Assembly (NCBI RefSeq): GCF_008801695.1
Contig: NZ_VZPF01000057.1
Location: 1 to 34,658 of the forward strand
Reading direction: 5' to 3'
From: Pantoea stewartii subsp. stewartii
Lineage (GTDB): Bacteria > Pseudomonadota > Gammaproteobacteria > Enterobacterales > Enterobacteriaceae
DNA: 34,658 nt
Part shown: piece after piece, positions 25,831 to 34,505 of the stretch
Numbering within the stretch: the stretch's first letter is position 1
How the letters are laid out: each line of letters starts with the position of its first letter
The notes under the pieces: generated by a model
Seen by the model: only the letters and a program-made list of their open reading frames with translations
Told to the model about the DNA's origin: nothing
Database searches by the model: none
Program-made: the position numbers and the translations under genes

Positions 25831-27567
25831 TCAGTCCTTGGTGACCAGCCACAGCGGGTTTTGCAGATTTTCCAGGTAAGTGGGCAACATACGGCTCCCG
25901 CCATCCTGATCGGGCCAGGTGAGCTTTACCGGGTTCAGCACGACGCGAATGATTTGTGGCTTGAAGAGGGAGAAAAGCGCAAAGCGCGCCGACAGTTGCG
26001 GGTGCGCCTGCATGTAATCGCTCAACACTGCGGCAAGCAGTTGGTAAAAGCGCCGCTCGGGTACGCCAAGGCGCGCCATCAACGGCGAAATAAAACGCAC
26101 AACCGTAACAAAATGTCCGGTTTGCAGGTCATGAATCAAGTAGTCCGCGCTCAGGCGGGCCGTGACATCACGGACCGCCTGAGGCAGAGAGGCCATCTCG
26201 GGAAAATCGTCCTTCACCAGCCGCATGTCGCCCTGAAAATCCTTCAGCAGGACGCGCTGCGGAATACTGTCTTTCATCGCCAGAGTAATATTTTGTCCGT
26301 GCGCGATCAGCGCCACGCCGTAACGGCACAGCAGGTGATACAGCGGCACGACGACCACGCGAAACATCTGACTGAGCCAGGCCTCGGCGCTCAGGCCCGA
26401 GCGGGCAATGTAGGCACCGATAAGCGGCTGTCCCTGCTCATCGCACTCCATCAACGTCGCCATCAGAATCGGCGTTTCGTCCTGATGCAGCCAGCGCGCA
26501 GGATTTTCGCGCCAAATCACGCCCAGCATTTCCTGGTAGCGATAGGGGGCTTCGGCCAGCGCGGCGTAACCTTGATGAGCGACATAGCCTGCGGCCGGTT
26601 CGCCCAAAATCACCGCCCCGCTTTGCTGCAACGTTGCATCAGTAGCAAAGACATGTTGTAACCAGCGCGAGGCCAGCGGGCCCGCCGCGATGTATTTGCC
26701 AGGAATGCCGCGATAGCAGGAAGTGTTGTAGATCGTCAGCGGCAGTTTGATATCCAGTCCGCCCTGACGGCTGGCGTTGGTCAGCGTGCGCAGTGACTGC
26801 TGTGCCAGCCACCGATCGCCAAACTCGCCCAGCGAGACCATTTTGCCAGTGGCCAGATCCGCGACAAAATCGAGTGCGATTTTTTGCTGCCATTGCCAGG
26901 GATGAACCGGTAACGGCAGCCAGCTGTCGTCCAGTCCCTGTGCCTGCCAGGCCTCGGTGAACCGGGCATATTCGCCGTCATCCATCGCGGCATGCAGCAG
27001 TTGCTGGATGTCCAGAGCGCTGTCGCAGCGCCAGACCAGATGCTCACGCTGAACCGCCAGCCAGTGCAGGCGGAACGTGTTCAGGTATTCCGGGGCGTAG
27101 CGCGCCAGTGCCGCCAGTCCCCAGCCGCGTCGGCCTTTGTTGAAGACAAATTTGGGATGGCCGCTGAGCAGGCACTGCAGGCGGTCGGCATCCAGATCGA
27201 TAAGCGCGTCCGCGCTCATTCCCTGACGCGCCTGCATAAGCTGAAGATCGCCGCGCAAGGTGGCGTAGAGATCCTGCATATGCTCCGCTACCGTGGCATC
27301 GCTCATCGACAGCACCGGCTGTAACTGGCAGAGCAGGGTTTGGGCCAGTACTGGCGTATCTGCACAACGCAGGCTTTGCGCATCGATCCATAGCCAGCCC
27401 CAGATGCCGCGTTCGGCGGTAAAGTGCCACTCAGCGCCCGGCAGGCTGATGCAGTAACGGTTATCGCCCTGCGCCTGGGCCTGAAAGACCTGCTCGTACT
27501 CCAGCTCGGCCAGCATTTTCGCCACCAGCTGACGGTTCACGGTTTCCCATGCGTGCGGATTCATCAC
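25831..27567 (-). CDS. iucC: Aerobactin synthase, NIS synthetase subunit IucC
   Basis: A 578-residue NRPS-independent siderophore synthetase. It activates citrate and its half-product with ATP and adds the second acetyl-hydroxylysine to finish aerobactin. Family landmarks are GHPKFVFNKGRRGWG, LPVHPWQW, SLRTLTNASRQGGLDIKLPLTIYNTSCYRGIPG, the HGQNITLAM active-site loop and LKDFQGDMRLV. Its start codon overlaps the iucB stop by 4 nt. Length and sequence agree with enterobacterial IucC. Confidence 0.97.
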   Translation of the reverse strand: MMNPHAWETVNRQLVAKMLAELEYEQVFQAQAQGDNRYCISLPGAEWHFTAERGIWGWLWIDAQSLRCADTPVLAQTLLCQLQPVLSMSDATVAEHMQDLYATLRGDLQLMQARQGMSADALIDLDADRLQCLLSGHPKFVFNKGRRGWGLAALARYAPEYLNTFRLHWLAVQREHLVWRCDSALDIQQLLHAAMDDGEYARFTEAWQAQGLDDSWLPLPVHPWQWQQKIALDFVADLATGKMVSLGEFGDRWLAQQSLRTLTNASRQGGLDIKLPLTIYNTSCYRGIPGKYIAAGPLASRWLQHVFATDATLQQSGAVILGEPAAGYVAHQGYAALAEAPYRYQEMLGVIWRENPARWLHQDETPILMATLMECDEQGQPLIGAYIARSGLSAEAWLSQMFRVVVVPLYHLLCRYGVALIAHGQNITLAMKDSIPQRVLLKDFQGDMRLVKDDFPEMASLPQAVRDVTARLSADYLIHDLQTGHFVTVVRFISPLMARLGVPERRFYQLLAAVLSDYMQAHPQLSARFALFSLFKPQIIRVVLNPVKLTWPDQDGGSRMLPTYLENLQNPLWLVTKD

Positions 27568-28511
27568 AGGCCCACCTCGCTGAAGAAGCGGGCACGCCGG
27601 GTCATCACCAGGCGAGAGCGCTTGTGAGGGAAGTCGAACTCTTTAACGGTGGCATAGCCCGCAGGTGCCAGATGACGGAACAGGCGCTGATTATCAGCGC
27701 GTGGCTCCAGCACCAGGCGCTGGGTGTGCGGGTTATCCAGGAACAGGTAGTGGCTGATACCGCGCAGCCAGCTCTGCACATAGTGCGGTCCGCGCCACTG
27801 CGATTCGCCCACCAGCAGGTGCAGGCCGCGGTCATACGGCTGCCAGCTGTAGTGGCGTCCGATACGGTCTTCGGCGGCCCAGTAGATTTCAAAGTAGCTG
27901 AAAGGCGCATCATCAAAACAGCCAATCAGCGGAAAGGCATAGCTGCTGGTGAGCTGGCGTTGCAGGTAGGCGGTCTGCACTGCCAGCGATCCGCTCTGCT
28001 CCCAAAAATAATCCACGCGCGGATCGTTCATCCAGCGGGTGAACATCTCGGCATCCCGCGCAGGATCGGCCACGCGGAAACTCAGCGTCCGGCGCACACG
28101 CGGATCGTAACGGCGATAGACTTCGCCTTGAGGACGCGGCGGACGCTGGGGGAAGTAAATCTCACGTTCGGCATCAAAGACCATCTCGCCGGACGCCTGC
28201 TGACGCGGCGTGGACAGCCACAGCGGCAGTTGCCAGAACACCTCGCGGTGCACGATATCGCTTTTCAGCGCGGCAAACAGGGCCAGCGCCTGCGGCTCTT
28301 CCCGCCATTCGGCATAGGGCAACACAATGGCGGAAAGCGACGGAGCCGCGATAAACATCTGATCCAGCGCATCACGCAACCAGCCTTCGGCAAGCGGGCC
28401 GGTATAATGCAGGACCGCACTGTTGTCCTGTCCCCAGCCCAGATTCAGGGCCTTACCAGACTTCTCGCAGCGCAAACCGTGGCCGCTGTGAACAATCGTT
28501 GCCTGAGACAT
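27564..28511 (-). CDS. iucB: N6-hydroxylysine O-acetyltransferase IucB
   Basis: A 315-residue GNAT-fold enzyme that acetylates N6-hydroxylysine using acetyl-CoA. Landmarks agree with E. coli IucB: IVHSGHGLRCEK at the N-terminus, EREIYFPQRPPRPQGEVYRR, the catalytic-domain stretch FTRWMNDPRVDYFWEQSGS, the SYFEIYWAAEDRIGRHY core and DFPHKRSRLVM near the end. It starts immediately after the iucA stop. Confidence 0.97.
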   Translation of the reverse strand: MSQATIVHSGHGLRCEKSGKALNLGWGQDNSAVLHYTGPLAEGWLRDALDQMFIAAPSLSAIVLPYAEWREEPQALALFAALKSDIVHREVFWQLPLWLSTPRQQASGEMVFDAEREIYFPQRPPRPQGEVYRRYDPRVRRTLSFRVADPARDAEMFTRWMNDPRVDYFWEQSGSLAVQTAYLQRQLTSSYAFPLIGCFDDAPFSYFEIYWAAEDRIGRHYSWQPYDRGLHLLVGESQWRGPHYVQSWLRGISHYLFLDNPHTQRLVLEPRADNQRLFRHLAPAGYATVKEFDFPHKRSRLVMTRRARFFSEVGL

Positions 28512-30236
28512 TTAGCGCTCCTGGGACAGAAGGGGATTGGTGAAGTTGAAGTAGATTACCGACGGATCGACGATGGTGTTTTCGTTGTGATCGTGCAGGT
28601 AACAGAAGAAGTTGCCTTTCACATTCCAGTGCGGACTTTCCAGCACGTAATCGAGACAGTCCGTGTGCGTGACCTCGCAACGCAGCGCAGACAGCGCATC
28701 ACGTACGCGCGCCATCAGGTGCGTTTCGCTGTCCATGCCCGCCGCGCCCAGTGCCGCCGTGACCGCGAACGTGGAATTCACTAACAGGTAATAGGGGAAA
28801 TAGCGCAGCAGCTGTTCGCGGCTAAAGACATTTTCTGCCTGCGCTTCGCCAGTCTCATCCAGCCAGCCTGCGGCGTGCGGCATAAAGGCACTGCCCTGGC
28901 AATCGCGATAGATCAGGCCAACCGGCAGGTCTTGTGCCATTTCCACCAGGATATTTTGCTGATGCGCTAACAGCACCAGTCCGTAATCGGCTTCGGCCGT
29001 AAACAGCGGTTTCAGCACCTGCTGGCAGTATGCGTCCACCCAGGCATGGGCGGCCTGTTGTTCGCTGATACGCAGGCGCTGGCTCAGGCGCTTAACCGCC
29101 GCCGTCAGCAGTGCGTCGCCGCCGTCCGGCGCGGACTGCGTCAGGGAGACCAGCACGTTGGTCTGACTCTGCGGCTGGTCGACAATCAGGTTTTCACGCA
29201 GTGCGAACAGGCTCTCTTCCCTGATCGTGCCCTGCATATCACGCAGCCCGGCCCAGCCGTCTTCCTGCATCACACGAAACGTCGGGAAACGCGCCTGCAT
29301 CGCCTGCCAGCGCGCGGTCTGCGCCAGCCGCGCCAGCCGCATGCCGCGTTTGATTTCTTTCACCGATAAAGTGCGGACGGAGTTAGTGAGTCGCACGCTC
29401 AGCGAGAACTTGATCATGTCACGACTGGTCGCGCAATAGAGCGAGCGTGATGACGTGGTGGGCAGCCAGGATGTTCCCGCCTCACCCAGATCCTGTAGCC
29501 GTCCTTGCTCCATCAGTTGCTGACACCAGCTCTGCTGCAGCAAATAGTCCGCCTGCCAGGGATGCAGCGGGAATAACCACCGCTGGTCCGTCAGCGCATG
29601 CAGCAGCTGCGGTGCGTTCTCGGCCGCAAAACGCGTCAGGCGCTGCTGTAAGTTCAGTTTCAGGCTGTCGCCCGCCAGGTAGTCTTTATCCACCGCGAAC
29701 CAGCGCAGCGGAAAATGCGGGGCAAAATCGGGCAGGTAGCGTCTGGCCTGCTGCGGCGTGAAAGGTTCGTGCGATTTGGGGGCAGGATGGAAAGCGTGCC
29801 CGACCAGCAGCGCCTGTTCGGCCTCGGCAAAATTGAGTGCGTTTTCGCGCAGGCCGCACCAGTCATGACGGGACGCCGCCGCTTCGCGGGTGTGAGCATG
29901 ACTTTGCATTACGCGCTGGTAAAACGCCTCGCAGCCTGCGACGGGCAGCGCGTGCTGGTGTTGTAACTTATCGACAATCAGCCTGGCGACGGTTTCAAAC
30001 GCCACCGGTTGGCTGCCACGCTGCGTCACCAGCCGGGCCGGAAAGACAAAACGGTGGTGCTGCGTCGGAGAAAAGTAAGCCACCTTAAAGTGTAAGGTCT
30101 GCTGTTCATCCAACGGGATCGTCAGTTCGGCGGGGTCACCCTGGCTCAACTGCCAGTCCCTGGTTTCACGGATCAGGGCGTTCAGGAAGCATTGTGCCGC
30201 CACGTCCCAGGCCCCATCATGCGTTGATTGTATCAT
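28512..30236 (-). CDS. iucA: NIS synthetase IucA (N-citryl hydroxylysine synthase)
   Basis: A 574-residue synthetase that joins citrate to the first N6-acetyl-N6-hydroxylysine. Family landmarks: GHAFHPAPKSHEPF, LFPLHPWQADYLL, TTSSRSLYC, IKFSLSVRLTNSVRTLS, the LAHQQNILVEMAQDLP active-site loop and YRDCQGSAF. The open frame runs on to 30305, but that part overlaps the Fur box and promoter and translates to an Ile/Arg-rich stretch without family likeness. ATG 30236 (MIQSTHDGAWDVAAQ) is therefore chosen. It is the first gene of the Fur-controlled operon iucABCD-iutA. Confidence 0.96.
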   Translation of the reverse strand: MIQSTHDGAWDVAAQCFLNALIRETRDWQLSQGDPAELTIPLDEQQTLHFKVAYFSPTQHHRFVFPARLVTQRGSQPVAFETVARLIVDKLQHQHALPVAGCEAFYQRVMQSHAHTREAAASRHDWCGLRENALNFAEAEQALLVGHAFHPAPKSHEPFTPQQARRYLPDFAPHFPLRWFAVDKDYLAGDSLKLNLQQRLTRFAAENAPQLLHALTDQRWLFPLHPWQADYLLQQSWCQQLMEQGRLQDLGEAGTSWLPTTSSRSLYCATSRDMIKFSLSVRLTNSVRTLSVKEIKRGMRLARLAQTARWQAMQARFPTFRVMQEDGWAGLRDMQGTIREESLFALRENLIVDQPQSQTNVLVSLTQSAPDGGDALLTAAVKRLSQRLRISEQQAAHAWVDAYCQQVLKPLFTAEADYGLVLLAHQQNILVEMAQDLPVGLIYRDCQGSAFMPHAAGWLDETGEAQAENVFSREQLLRYFPYYLLVNSTFAVTAALGAAGMDSETHLMARVRDALSALRCEVTHTDCLDYVLESPHWNVKGNFFCYLHDHNENTIVDPSVIYFNFTNPLLSQER

Positions 30237-30270
30237 TATCAAACAATTTCCAGTCGTTATGATAATGCGA

Positions 30271-30299
30271 ATTCTGCCGATAATAGTTCTCATTATCAA
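30271..30299 (-). promoter_or_regulatory. Candidate iucA promoter
   Basis: On the minus strand, TTGATA (30299-30294), a 17-bp spacer and CAGAAT (30276-30271). The spacer and part of the -35 are covered by the Fur box, as expected for an iron-repressed promoter. Confidence 0.5.
30279..30297 (-). promoter_or_regulatory. Fur box of the aerobactin operon
   Basis: GATAATGAGAACTATTATC on the minus strand matches the 19-bp Fur consensus at 16 positions by hand count. Extra TGATAAT half sites at 30260-30266 (plus) and 30241-30235 (minus) suggest an extended operator, as in known iuc promoters. It also faces shiF. Confidence 0.85.
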
Positions 30300-30368
30300 C
30301 GACAATTGTTAGAATTGGCAGAATAAATTTTACAAATACATACAACAAAGATACGGGTTAGCAACATC

Positions 30369-31574
30369 GTGACATCTCCTGAACTGGCCATGACGCAAAA
30401 AAAAGCGTTAGCAAACTGGCCTTTAGCCATCAGCGCCGGGTTGCTGGGTGTGGGACAAAATGGCCTGCTGGTCGCGATTCCGGTGCTGGTTGCTCAGACC
30501 AGCCTGAGCCTGTCGGTGTGGGCAGGACTGTTAACGCTCGGCTCCATGTTGTTTTTGCCCGCGTCGCCGTGGTGGGGAAAGCAGATTGCCCGTCAGGGAA
30601 GTAAACCAGTGGTCCTGTGGTCGCTGGCCGGTTACGGCACCAGCTTTTTGCTGCTCGGTCTGGGCTGTGCGCTGCTGTCTGTGCAGGCCGTCAGCGCACC
30701 GATTGGATTAGGCATATTAATTATTGCCCGGGTTTTTTATGGTTTGATGGTATCGGCCATGGTGCCCGCCTGTCAGGTATGGGCGCTGCACCGGGCGGGC
30801 GAAGAGAAGCGCATGACGGCGCTGGCGACCATCAGCTCCGGCCTGAGCTGTGGCCGACTTTTTGGCCCCCTCTGCGCAGCCGGAATGCTGGTGATTCATC
30901 CGCTGGCCCCGCTGGCGCTGTTGGTGGTGGCGCCGCTGCTGGCGCTGGCGCTGTTGCTGCCGTTACAACGTTCGGCCCCGCAGCCAGCGGTGACGCGTAA
31001 AAACGCCCGCCTGCGCCCTCATTGCCTGCCCTACCTGTTATGCGCCCTGCTGCTGGCGGCCACCGTCAGCCTGATGCAACTGGGGCTGTCTCCGGCGCTG
31101 GCCCGACAATTTGCCGGGCAGACGGCGGCGATAAGCCATCAGGTTGCCTGGCTGCTGAGCGTTGCCGCCATCGCGTCGCTGAGTGCGCAGTTTCTGGTGT
31201 TGCATCCGCAGTTACTGACACCGCTTTCACTGCTAATCAGCGCCGGGATCCTGATGGCGCTGGGCCTGGGCATGATGCTGACCACGTCGCTCTGGCTGTT
31301 TTATGTCGGCTGTGCCGTGATGTCGTTCGGTGCGGCGCTCGGCACACCCGCCTATCAGTTGCTGCTCAACGACACGCTGGCAGACGGCGCCGGAGCAGGC
31401 TGGATCGCCACCAGCCATACGCTGGGCTATGGCTTGTGTGCCCTTCTGGTGCCAGTGATCACGCACTCGCACGGCGAAGCCGCGCTGATTGCCGCCGCAC
31501 TCACTGCCGCCATGCTCTTTATTGCCCTGTCGGGGCTGATCTGGCGTTCACGATCAGCCTTATCGGCTCATTAA
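30369..31574 (+). CDS. shiF: ShiF-type MFS transporter of the aerobactin locus
   Basis: A protein of about 400 residues with 12 membrane segments. The N-terminal GLLGVGQNGLLVAIPVLVAQTSLSLSVWAGLLTLGSMLFLP and FYGLMVSAMVPACQVWALHRAGE resemble ShiF from aerobactin loci, where shiF sits divergent from iucA as here. It is thought to aid aerobactin export; direct proof is limited. GTG 30369 and ATG 30390 are both possible starts with no strong ribosome binding site. The gap to the reductase gene is 15 nt, so they form an operon, probably Fur-controlled from the shared region. Confidence 0.9.
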   Translation: MTSPELAMTQKKALANWPLAISAGLLGVGQNGLLVAIPVLVAQTSLSLSVWAGLLTLGSMLFLPASPWWGKQIARQGSKPVVLWSLAGYGTSFLLLGLGCALLSVQAVSAPIGLGILIIARVFYGLMVSAMVPACQVWALHRAGEEKRMTALATISSGLSCGRLFGPLCAAGMLVIHPLAPLALLVVAPLLALALLLPLQRSAPQPAVTRKNARLRPHCLPYLLCALLLAATVSLMQLGLSPALARQFAGQTAAISHQVAWLLSVAAIASLSAQFLVLHPQLLTPLSLLISAGILMALGLGMMLTTSLWLFYVGCAVMSFGAALGTPAYQLLLNDTLADGAGAGWIATSHTLGYGLCALLVPVITHSHGEAALIAAALTAAMLFIALSGLIWRSRSALSAH

Positions 31575-31589
31575 CCACAAGGAACGACG

Positions 31590-32480
31590 ATGGCTGACGT
31601 CCCTGCTTACCGCCTTTTTGAGGTCAAACTGGCCCGCAAACATCACCTTTCACCTTCGATGCTGAGCCTGGTATTTAACGGGCCCGACGTGGCACAGATG
31701 AAATCGGATGCGCCCGACCAGCGGATTAAGATTTTGCTGCCTGCCGAAGATGGCAGCCTGCCCGACCTGCCCAATAACGATGAGTGGTACCAGACGATTC
31801 TGTCGCTGCCCAAAGCGCAGCGGCCGCTGCTGCGCACCTATACGCTGCGCCACCTGGATGTCCAACGTGAGGAGCTGACCATTGAGTTTGTCAGCCACGG
31901 TACAGAAGGTCCGGCCTCGGCCTGGGCCATCAACGCGAAACCGGGCGACAGCCTGGTGATCGTTGCGCCGAATGCGGCGTTTGAGGTCGACAGCGGTGGC
32001 TATGAATGGACGCCGCCAGACGGCCTGCGCAATGCGCTGCTGATTGCCGATGAAACCGCCTTGCCTGCCGCGAAAGGCATTCTGGAATCGCTGGCCCGCC
32101 AGCCCCACCCGCCCCGGGTTCAGGCTTTTTTTGAGGTGCCGGATGCTGAGGATTGCGTCGATTTACAGGCGTACGCGTTTGCCGACATTGTGTGGTTGCC
32201 CCGCAAACCTGCGTTTGCTTCACATGGTGAATGCCTGATCGCGGCAATTCAGTCCCAGGTCAGCGTACCCGATGGCGGCCAGCAGCAGGCCGTGCAGGAA
32301 GAGGAAGACGGTGAGTTACTGTGGGATCGTGCGCAGGCGCGCAACAATGAATTTTACGGCTGGGTGGCCGCCGAATCGACCGTCGTGAAACTGCTGCGTC
32401 GCCATCTGATTGGCGAGCGCGGCGTTGATCGCGAAGCGATTAACTTTATGGCGTACTGGGCCAAAAAGCGGGCACACTAA
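31590..32480 (+). CDS. Siderophore-interacting protein, FAD ferric-siderophore reductase (ViuB/SIP)
   Basis: A 296-residue cytosolic flavoprotein of the SIP family. The FAD-binding RTYTLRHLD (R-x-Y-T) motif is clear, as is the nucleotide-domain stretch ALLIADETALPAAKGILE and the family end VDREAINFMAYWAKKRAH. SIPs reduce Fe(III) in imported siderophores, releasing iron without destroying the ligand. AAGGA precedes ATG 31590. Next to shiF and iuc/iut, ferric aerobactin is the likely substrate. Confidence 0.92.
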   Translation: MADVPAYRLFEVKLARKHHLSPSMLSLVFNGPDVAQMKSDAPDQRIKILLPAEDGSLPDLPNNDEWYQTILSLPKAQRPLLRTYTLRHLDVQREELTIEFVSHGTEGPASAWAINAKPGDSLVIVAPNAAFEVDSGGYEWTPPDGLRNALLIADETALPAAKGILESLARQPHPPRVQAFFEVPDAEDCVDLQAYAFADIVWLPRKPAFASHGECLIAAIQSQVSVPDGGQQQAVQEEEDGELLWDRAQARNNEFYGWVAAESTVVKLLRRHLIGERGVDREAINFMAYWAKKRAH

Positions 32481-32517
32481 GCGTCTTCTTAAGCGCATTT
32501 TATTCAGGGAAGCCAGC

Positions 32518-32949
32518 ATGATTTCAGGACGTTGTTTATGCGGAACGGTGGTATTCAGGCTGACACAAAAGCCCAGTCATTTTTACCGCTGCCACTGTTC
32601 GCTGTGTCGTCGCCAGACCGGCACGGGCCATAATCTGGCGACGATCGTTAATGCAGACCACTTTCGCTGGTTGGCCGGTGAAACCTTTATCGCCAGCTGG
32701 CGTCGCCCGCAGGGATACCGCAATGACTTCTGCAGGAACTGTGGATCCACCGTGCCGAACGACTTACGTGACCGGCCGCTGATCTGGCTGCCGATTGGCC
32801 TGCTGGATGACGATCTTGATCTGCATTGCGCCGGCGACTATTGCCTGGACGATGCCCTGTCGTGGAGCGGTCATCCGGTTGAAAACCGCCATCAGCAGGC
32901 TCCTGACTCGCTGGATGCCCTGCTTCACGCCCTGCACGTCACACCGTAA
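32518..32949 (+). CDS. GFA/CENP-V family zinc-binding protein
   Basis: A 143-residue protein with the Cys pattern of the glutathione-dependent formaldehyde-activating (GFA) family: Cys6 and Cys8 (GRCLCG), Cys25, Cys27 and Cys30 (CHCSLC), Cys72 and Cys75 (FCRNCGS). These bind two Zn ions. The substrate in bacteria is usually unknown; glutathione S-conjugates are one proposal. AGGGA precedes ATG 32518; an open frame extends upstream into the reductase gene but lacks similarity. It lies 37 nt after the reductase gene and might be read with it. Confidence 0.85.
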   Translation: MISGRCLCGTVVFRLTQKPSHFYRCHCSLCRRQTGTGHNLATIVNADHFRWLAGETFIASWRRPQGYRNDFCRNCGSTVPNDLRDRPLIWLPIGLLDDDLDLHCAGDYCLDDALSWSGHPVENRHQQAPDSLDALLHALHVTP

Positions 32950-33021
32950 ATCCAGTCCGCCGCGTAACTGGCGCACGAAAGCTGTGCCGTGGCGGATCGT
33001 CTGCCCGGCCCGTGGCGCCCG

Positions 33022-33906
33022 TTACGGTACGTCCGTTTGCGGTGCCGTTTTCAGCAGGTCAAGTAAGGTCGCGATGGGCGGATCCAGCATGATAATGTCT
33101 TTTTTAATCAGCAGATGCAGCGTGGTGGCGCGGCGCACCCCATGCCGAAGCGGCAATATCTTCAGGATGCCCTGTGCCAGTTCGTGACGGATGCGCGCCT
33201 GCGGAATCCAGCCATAGCCCACCTGATGCATTACCGCTTCTACCGCCGCGTCAATGGTTTAGAAAGACCAGTAATCGCCACTGCTGCTTTCATTCTGCAC
33301 TGTAAAATGTTCGCGATCCGCAATGCGAATCAGCGGATACCGCGCCAGTTGTTCCTCATCCAGGTCTACGCCGCATTGATGCAAGGGGTGATCGCGATGC
33401 GCCACCGCGACAAAATCCACGTTCATCAACCACTCGCCCCGCCCGGCCATATCCTGGCGCTGGGTTACCACCATCACATCGGCCTCAGCATAATCGGTAT
33501 CGGTTTCGAGCACTTCGGTGAGATTAATTTGCGTGTGTGGGTGGCGTTGCTGAAAGGTTTTCAGGACAGCGAACAGGCGGCGGCGCGGAAAGATGCTGTC
33601 CACCACCAGATCCAGTTTGGTTCTGACGCCGCTGCGTATGGCGCCCGCATACGCCTCCAGCGAATGAAACGCCTTAAGAAGCGGTCGCACCTGCGCCAGC
33701 AGCAATTCACCGGCGGGCGTAAGTACCGCTTTGCGCCCCTCAATGTGCAGTAAGGTGATGCCAATACGCTGTTGCAGCATGGCAAGATTGTAACTGACTG
33801 AGGACTGGCTGCGGTTGGTCAGGTCGGCGGCTTTTGCAAAGCTGCCTTCTTTCATAACCTTATCCAGCAGGCTCCATTGTTCCAGCGTGGTTTTATGCAT
33901 CATCAA
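33022..33906 (-). pseudogene. LysR family regulator split by an in-frame stop, likely padC regulator
   Basis: Frame 33906-33259 encodes 215 residues of a LysR regulator with an N-terminal winged HTH (LEQWSLLDKVMKEGSFAKAADLTNRSQSSVSYNLAML) and most of the effector domain. It ends DYWSF, then TAA at 33261-33259. The same frame continues at once (TIDAAVEAVMHQVGYGWIPQARI and on) for 78 more residues to 33022. Total length with one restored codon is 294 residues, normal for LysR proteins. A C-to-T change in CAA would give this stop. Its position divergent from padC suggests it once activated padC in response to phenolic acids. Confidence 0.85.
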
Positions 33907-33998
33907 TCCATTTTTTGAATGGTTTTCATCATAAATTAGCGTTTTTAATTCATAAAGTGAATGACTAAGCTGGATTCACCAACAGAGGAGAACGAAAG
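33907..33998. promoter_or_regulatory. Divergent control region of the LysR gene and padC
   Basis: This AT-rich stretch of about 90 bp contains an inverted repeat AATTA (33934-33938) / TAATT (33946-33950) with a 7-nt spacer, a plausible LysR-type half-site pair (T-N11-A type). GAGGAG lies before the padC ATG. No firm promoter hexamers could be assigned. Confidence 0.4.
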
Positions 33999-34505
33999 AT
34001 GAGCAGCTTCGACAAACACAATCTTGACGGTTTCACAGGTAAACATCTGGTTTATACCTACGACAACGGCTGGAATTATGAGCTGTACATTAAAAACGAA
34101 GACACCATTGATCATCGTATCCACAGCGGGATGGTGGGCAATCGTTGGGTCAAAGACCAACACGTTTATATCGTCAGAGTCGCGGAAAATAGCTATAAAG
34201 TGTCCTGGACCGAACCTACCGGCACCAGCGTCAGCCTGATTGCCAACATGAGCGACAAGCTGTTCCACGGCACCATTTTCTTCCCACGCTGGGTCATCAA
34301 TAATCCTGAACGTACCGTCTGTTTCCAGAACGACCATCTGGACGAAATGGCGAAATACCGCGATGCGGGCCCAAACTACCCAATCGAAGTGATCGATGAG
34401 TTTGCCACGATTACCTTTGTACGGGATGCCGGAAAAAATAACGAAGACGTGATTGCCTGCGCGGCAAGCGAGCTGCCGGCGAATTTCCCTGAAAACTTAA
34501 AATAA
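33999..34505 (+). CDS. padC: Phenolic acid decarboxylase
   Basis: A 168-residue cytosolic cofactor-free enzyme. Family blocks are visible: LVYTYDNGWNYELYIKNEDTIDHRIHSGMVGNRWVKDQ, with the Tyr, Arg and Glu residues of the active site, SWTEPTGTSVSL and FFPRWVINNPERTVCFQNDHLDEM. It decarboxylates ferulic, p-coumaric and caffeic acids to vinyl phenols, a detoxification of plant cell-wall acids. GAGGAG precedes ATG 33999. The divergent LysR gene, now broken, is its probable regulator. Confidence 0.95.
   Translation: MSSFDKHNLDGFTGKHLVYTYDNGWNYELYIKNEDTIDHRIHSGMVGNRWVKDQHVYIVRVAENSYKVSWTEPTGTSVSLIANMSDKLFHGTIFFPRWVINNPERTVCFQNDHLDEMAKYRDAGPNYPIEVIDEFATITFVRDAGKNNEDVIACAASELPANFPENLK

Noticed and set aside
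25756..26661. 301-residue open frame on the plus strand
   Set aside because: Antisense to iucC; same Arg/Gln/His-rich composition and no family features.
27549..28784. 411-residue open frame on the plus strand
   Set aside because: Lies opposite iucB and iucA, which match known proteins throughout. Arg/Gln/His-rich composition is typical of the antisense frame of GC-rich genes.
30237..30305. N-terminal extension of iucA
   Set aside because: Contains the Fur box and promoter hexamers, and its translation lacks IucA similarity.
32956..32996. Imperfect hairpin TCCGCC/GGCGGA between the GFA and LysR genes as a bidirectional terminator
   Set aside because: The arms are only 6 bp with a long, poorly paired loop, and no T-tract follows on either strand.
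33115..33753. 212-residue open frame on the plus strand across the LysR region
   Set aside because: It spans the broken LysR gene on the opposite strand, and the LysR reading is clearly the conserved one. No start signal or domain is seen.
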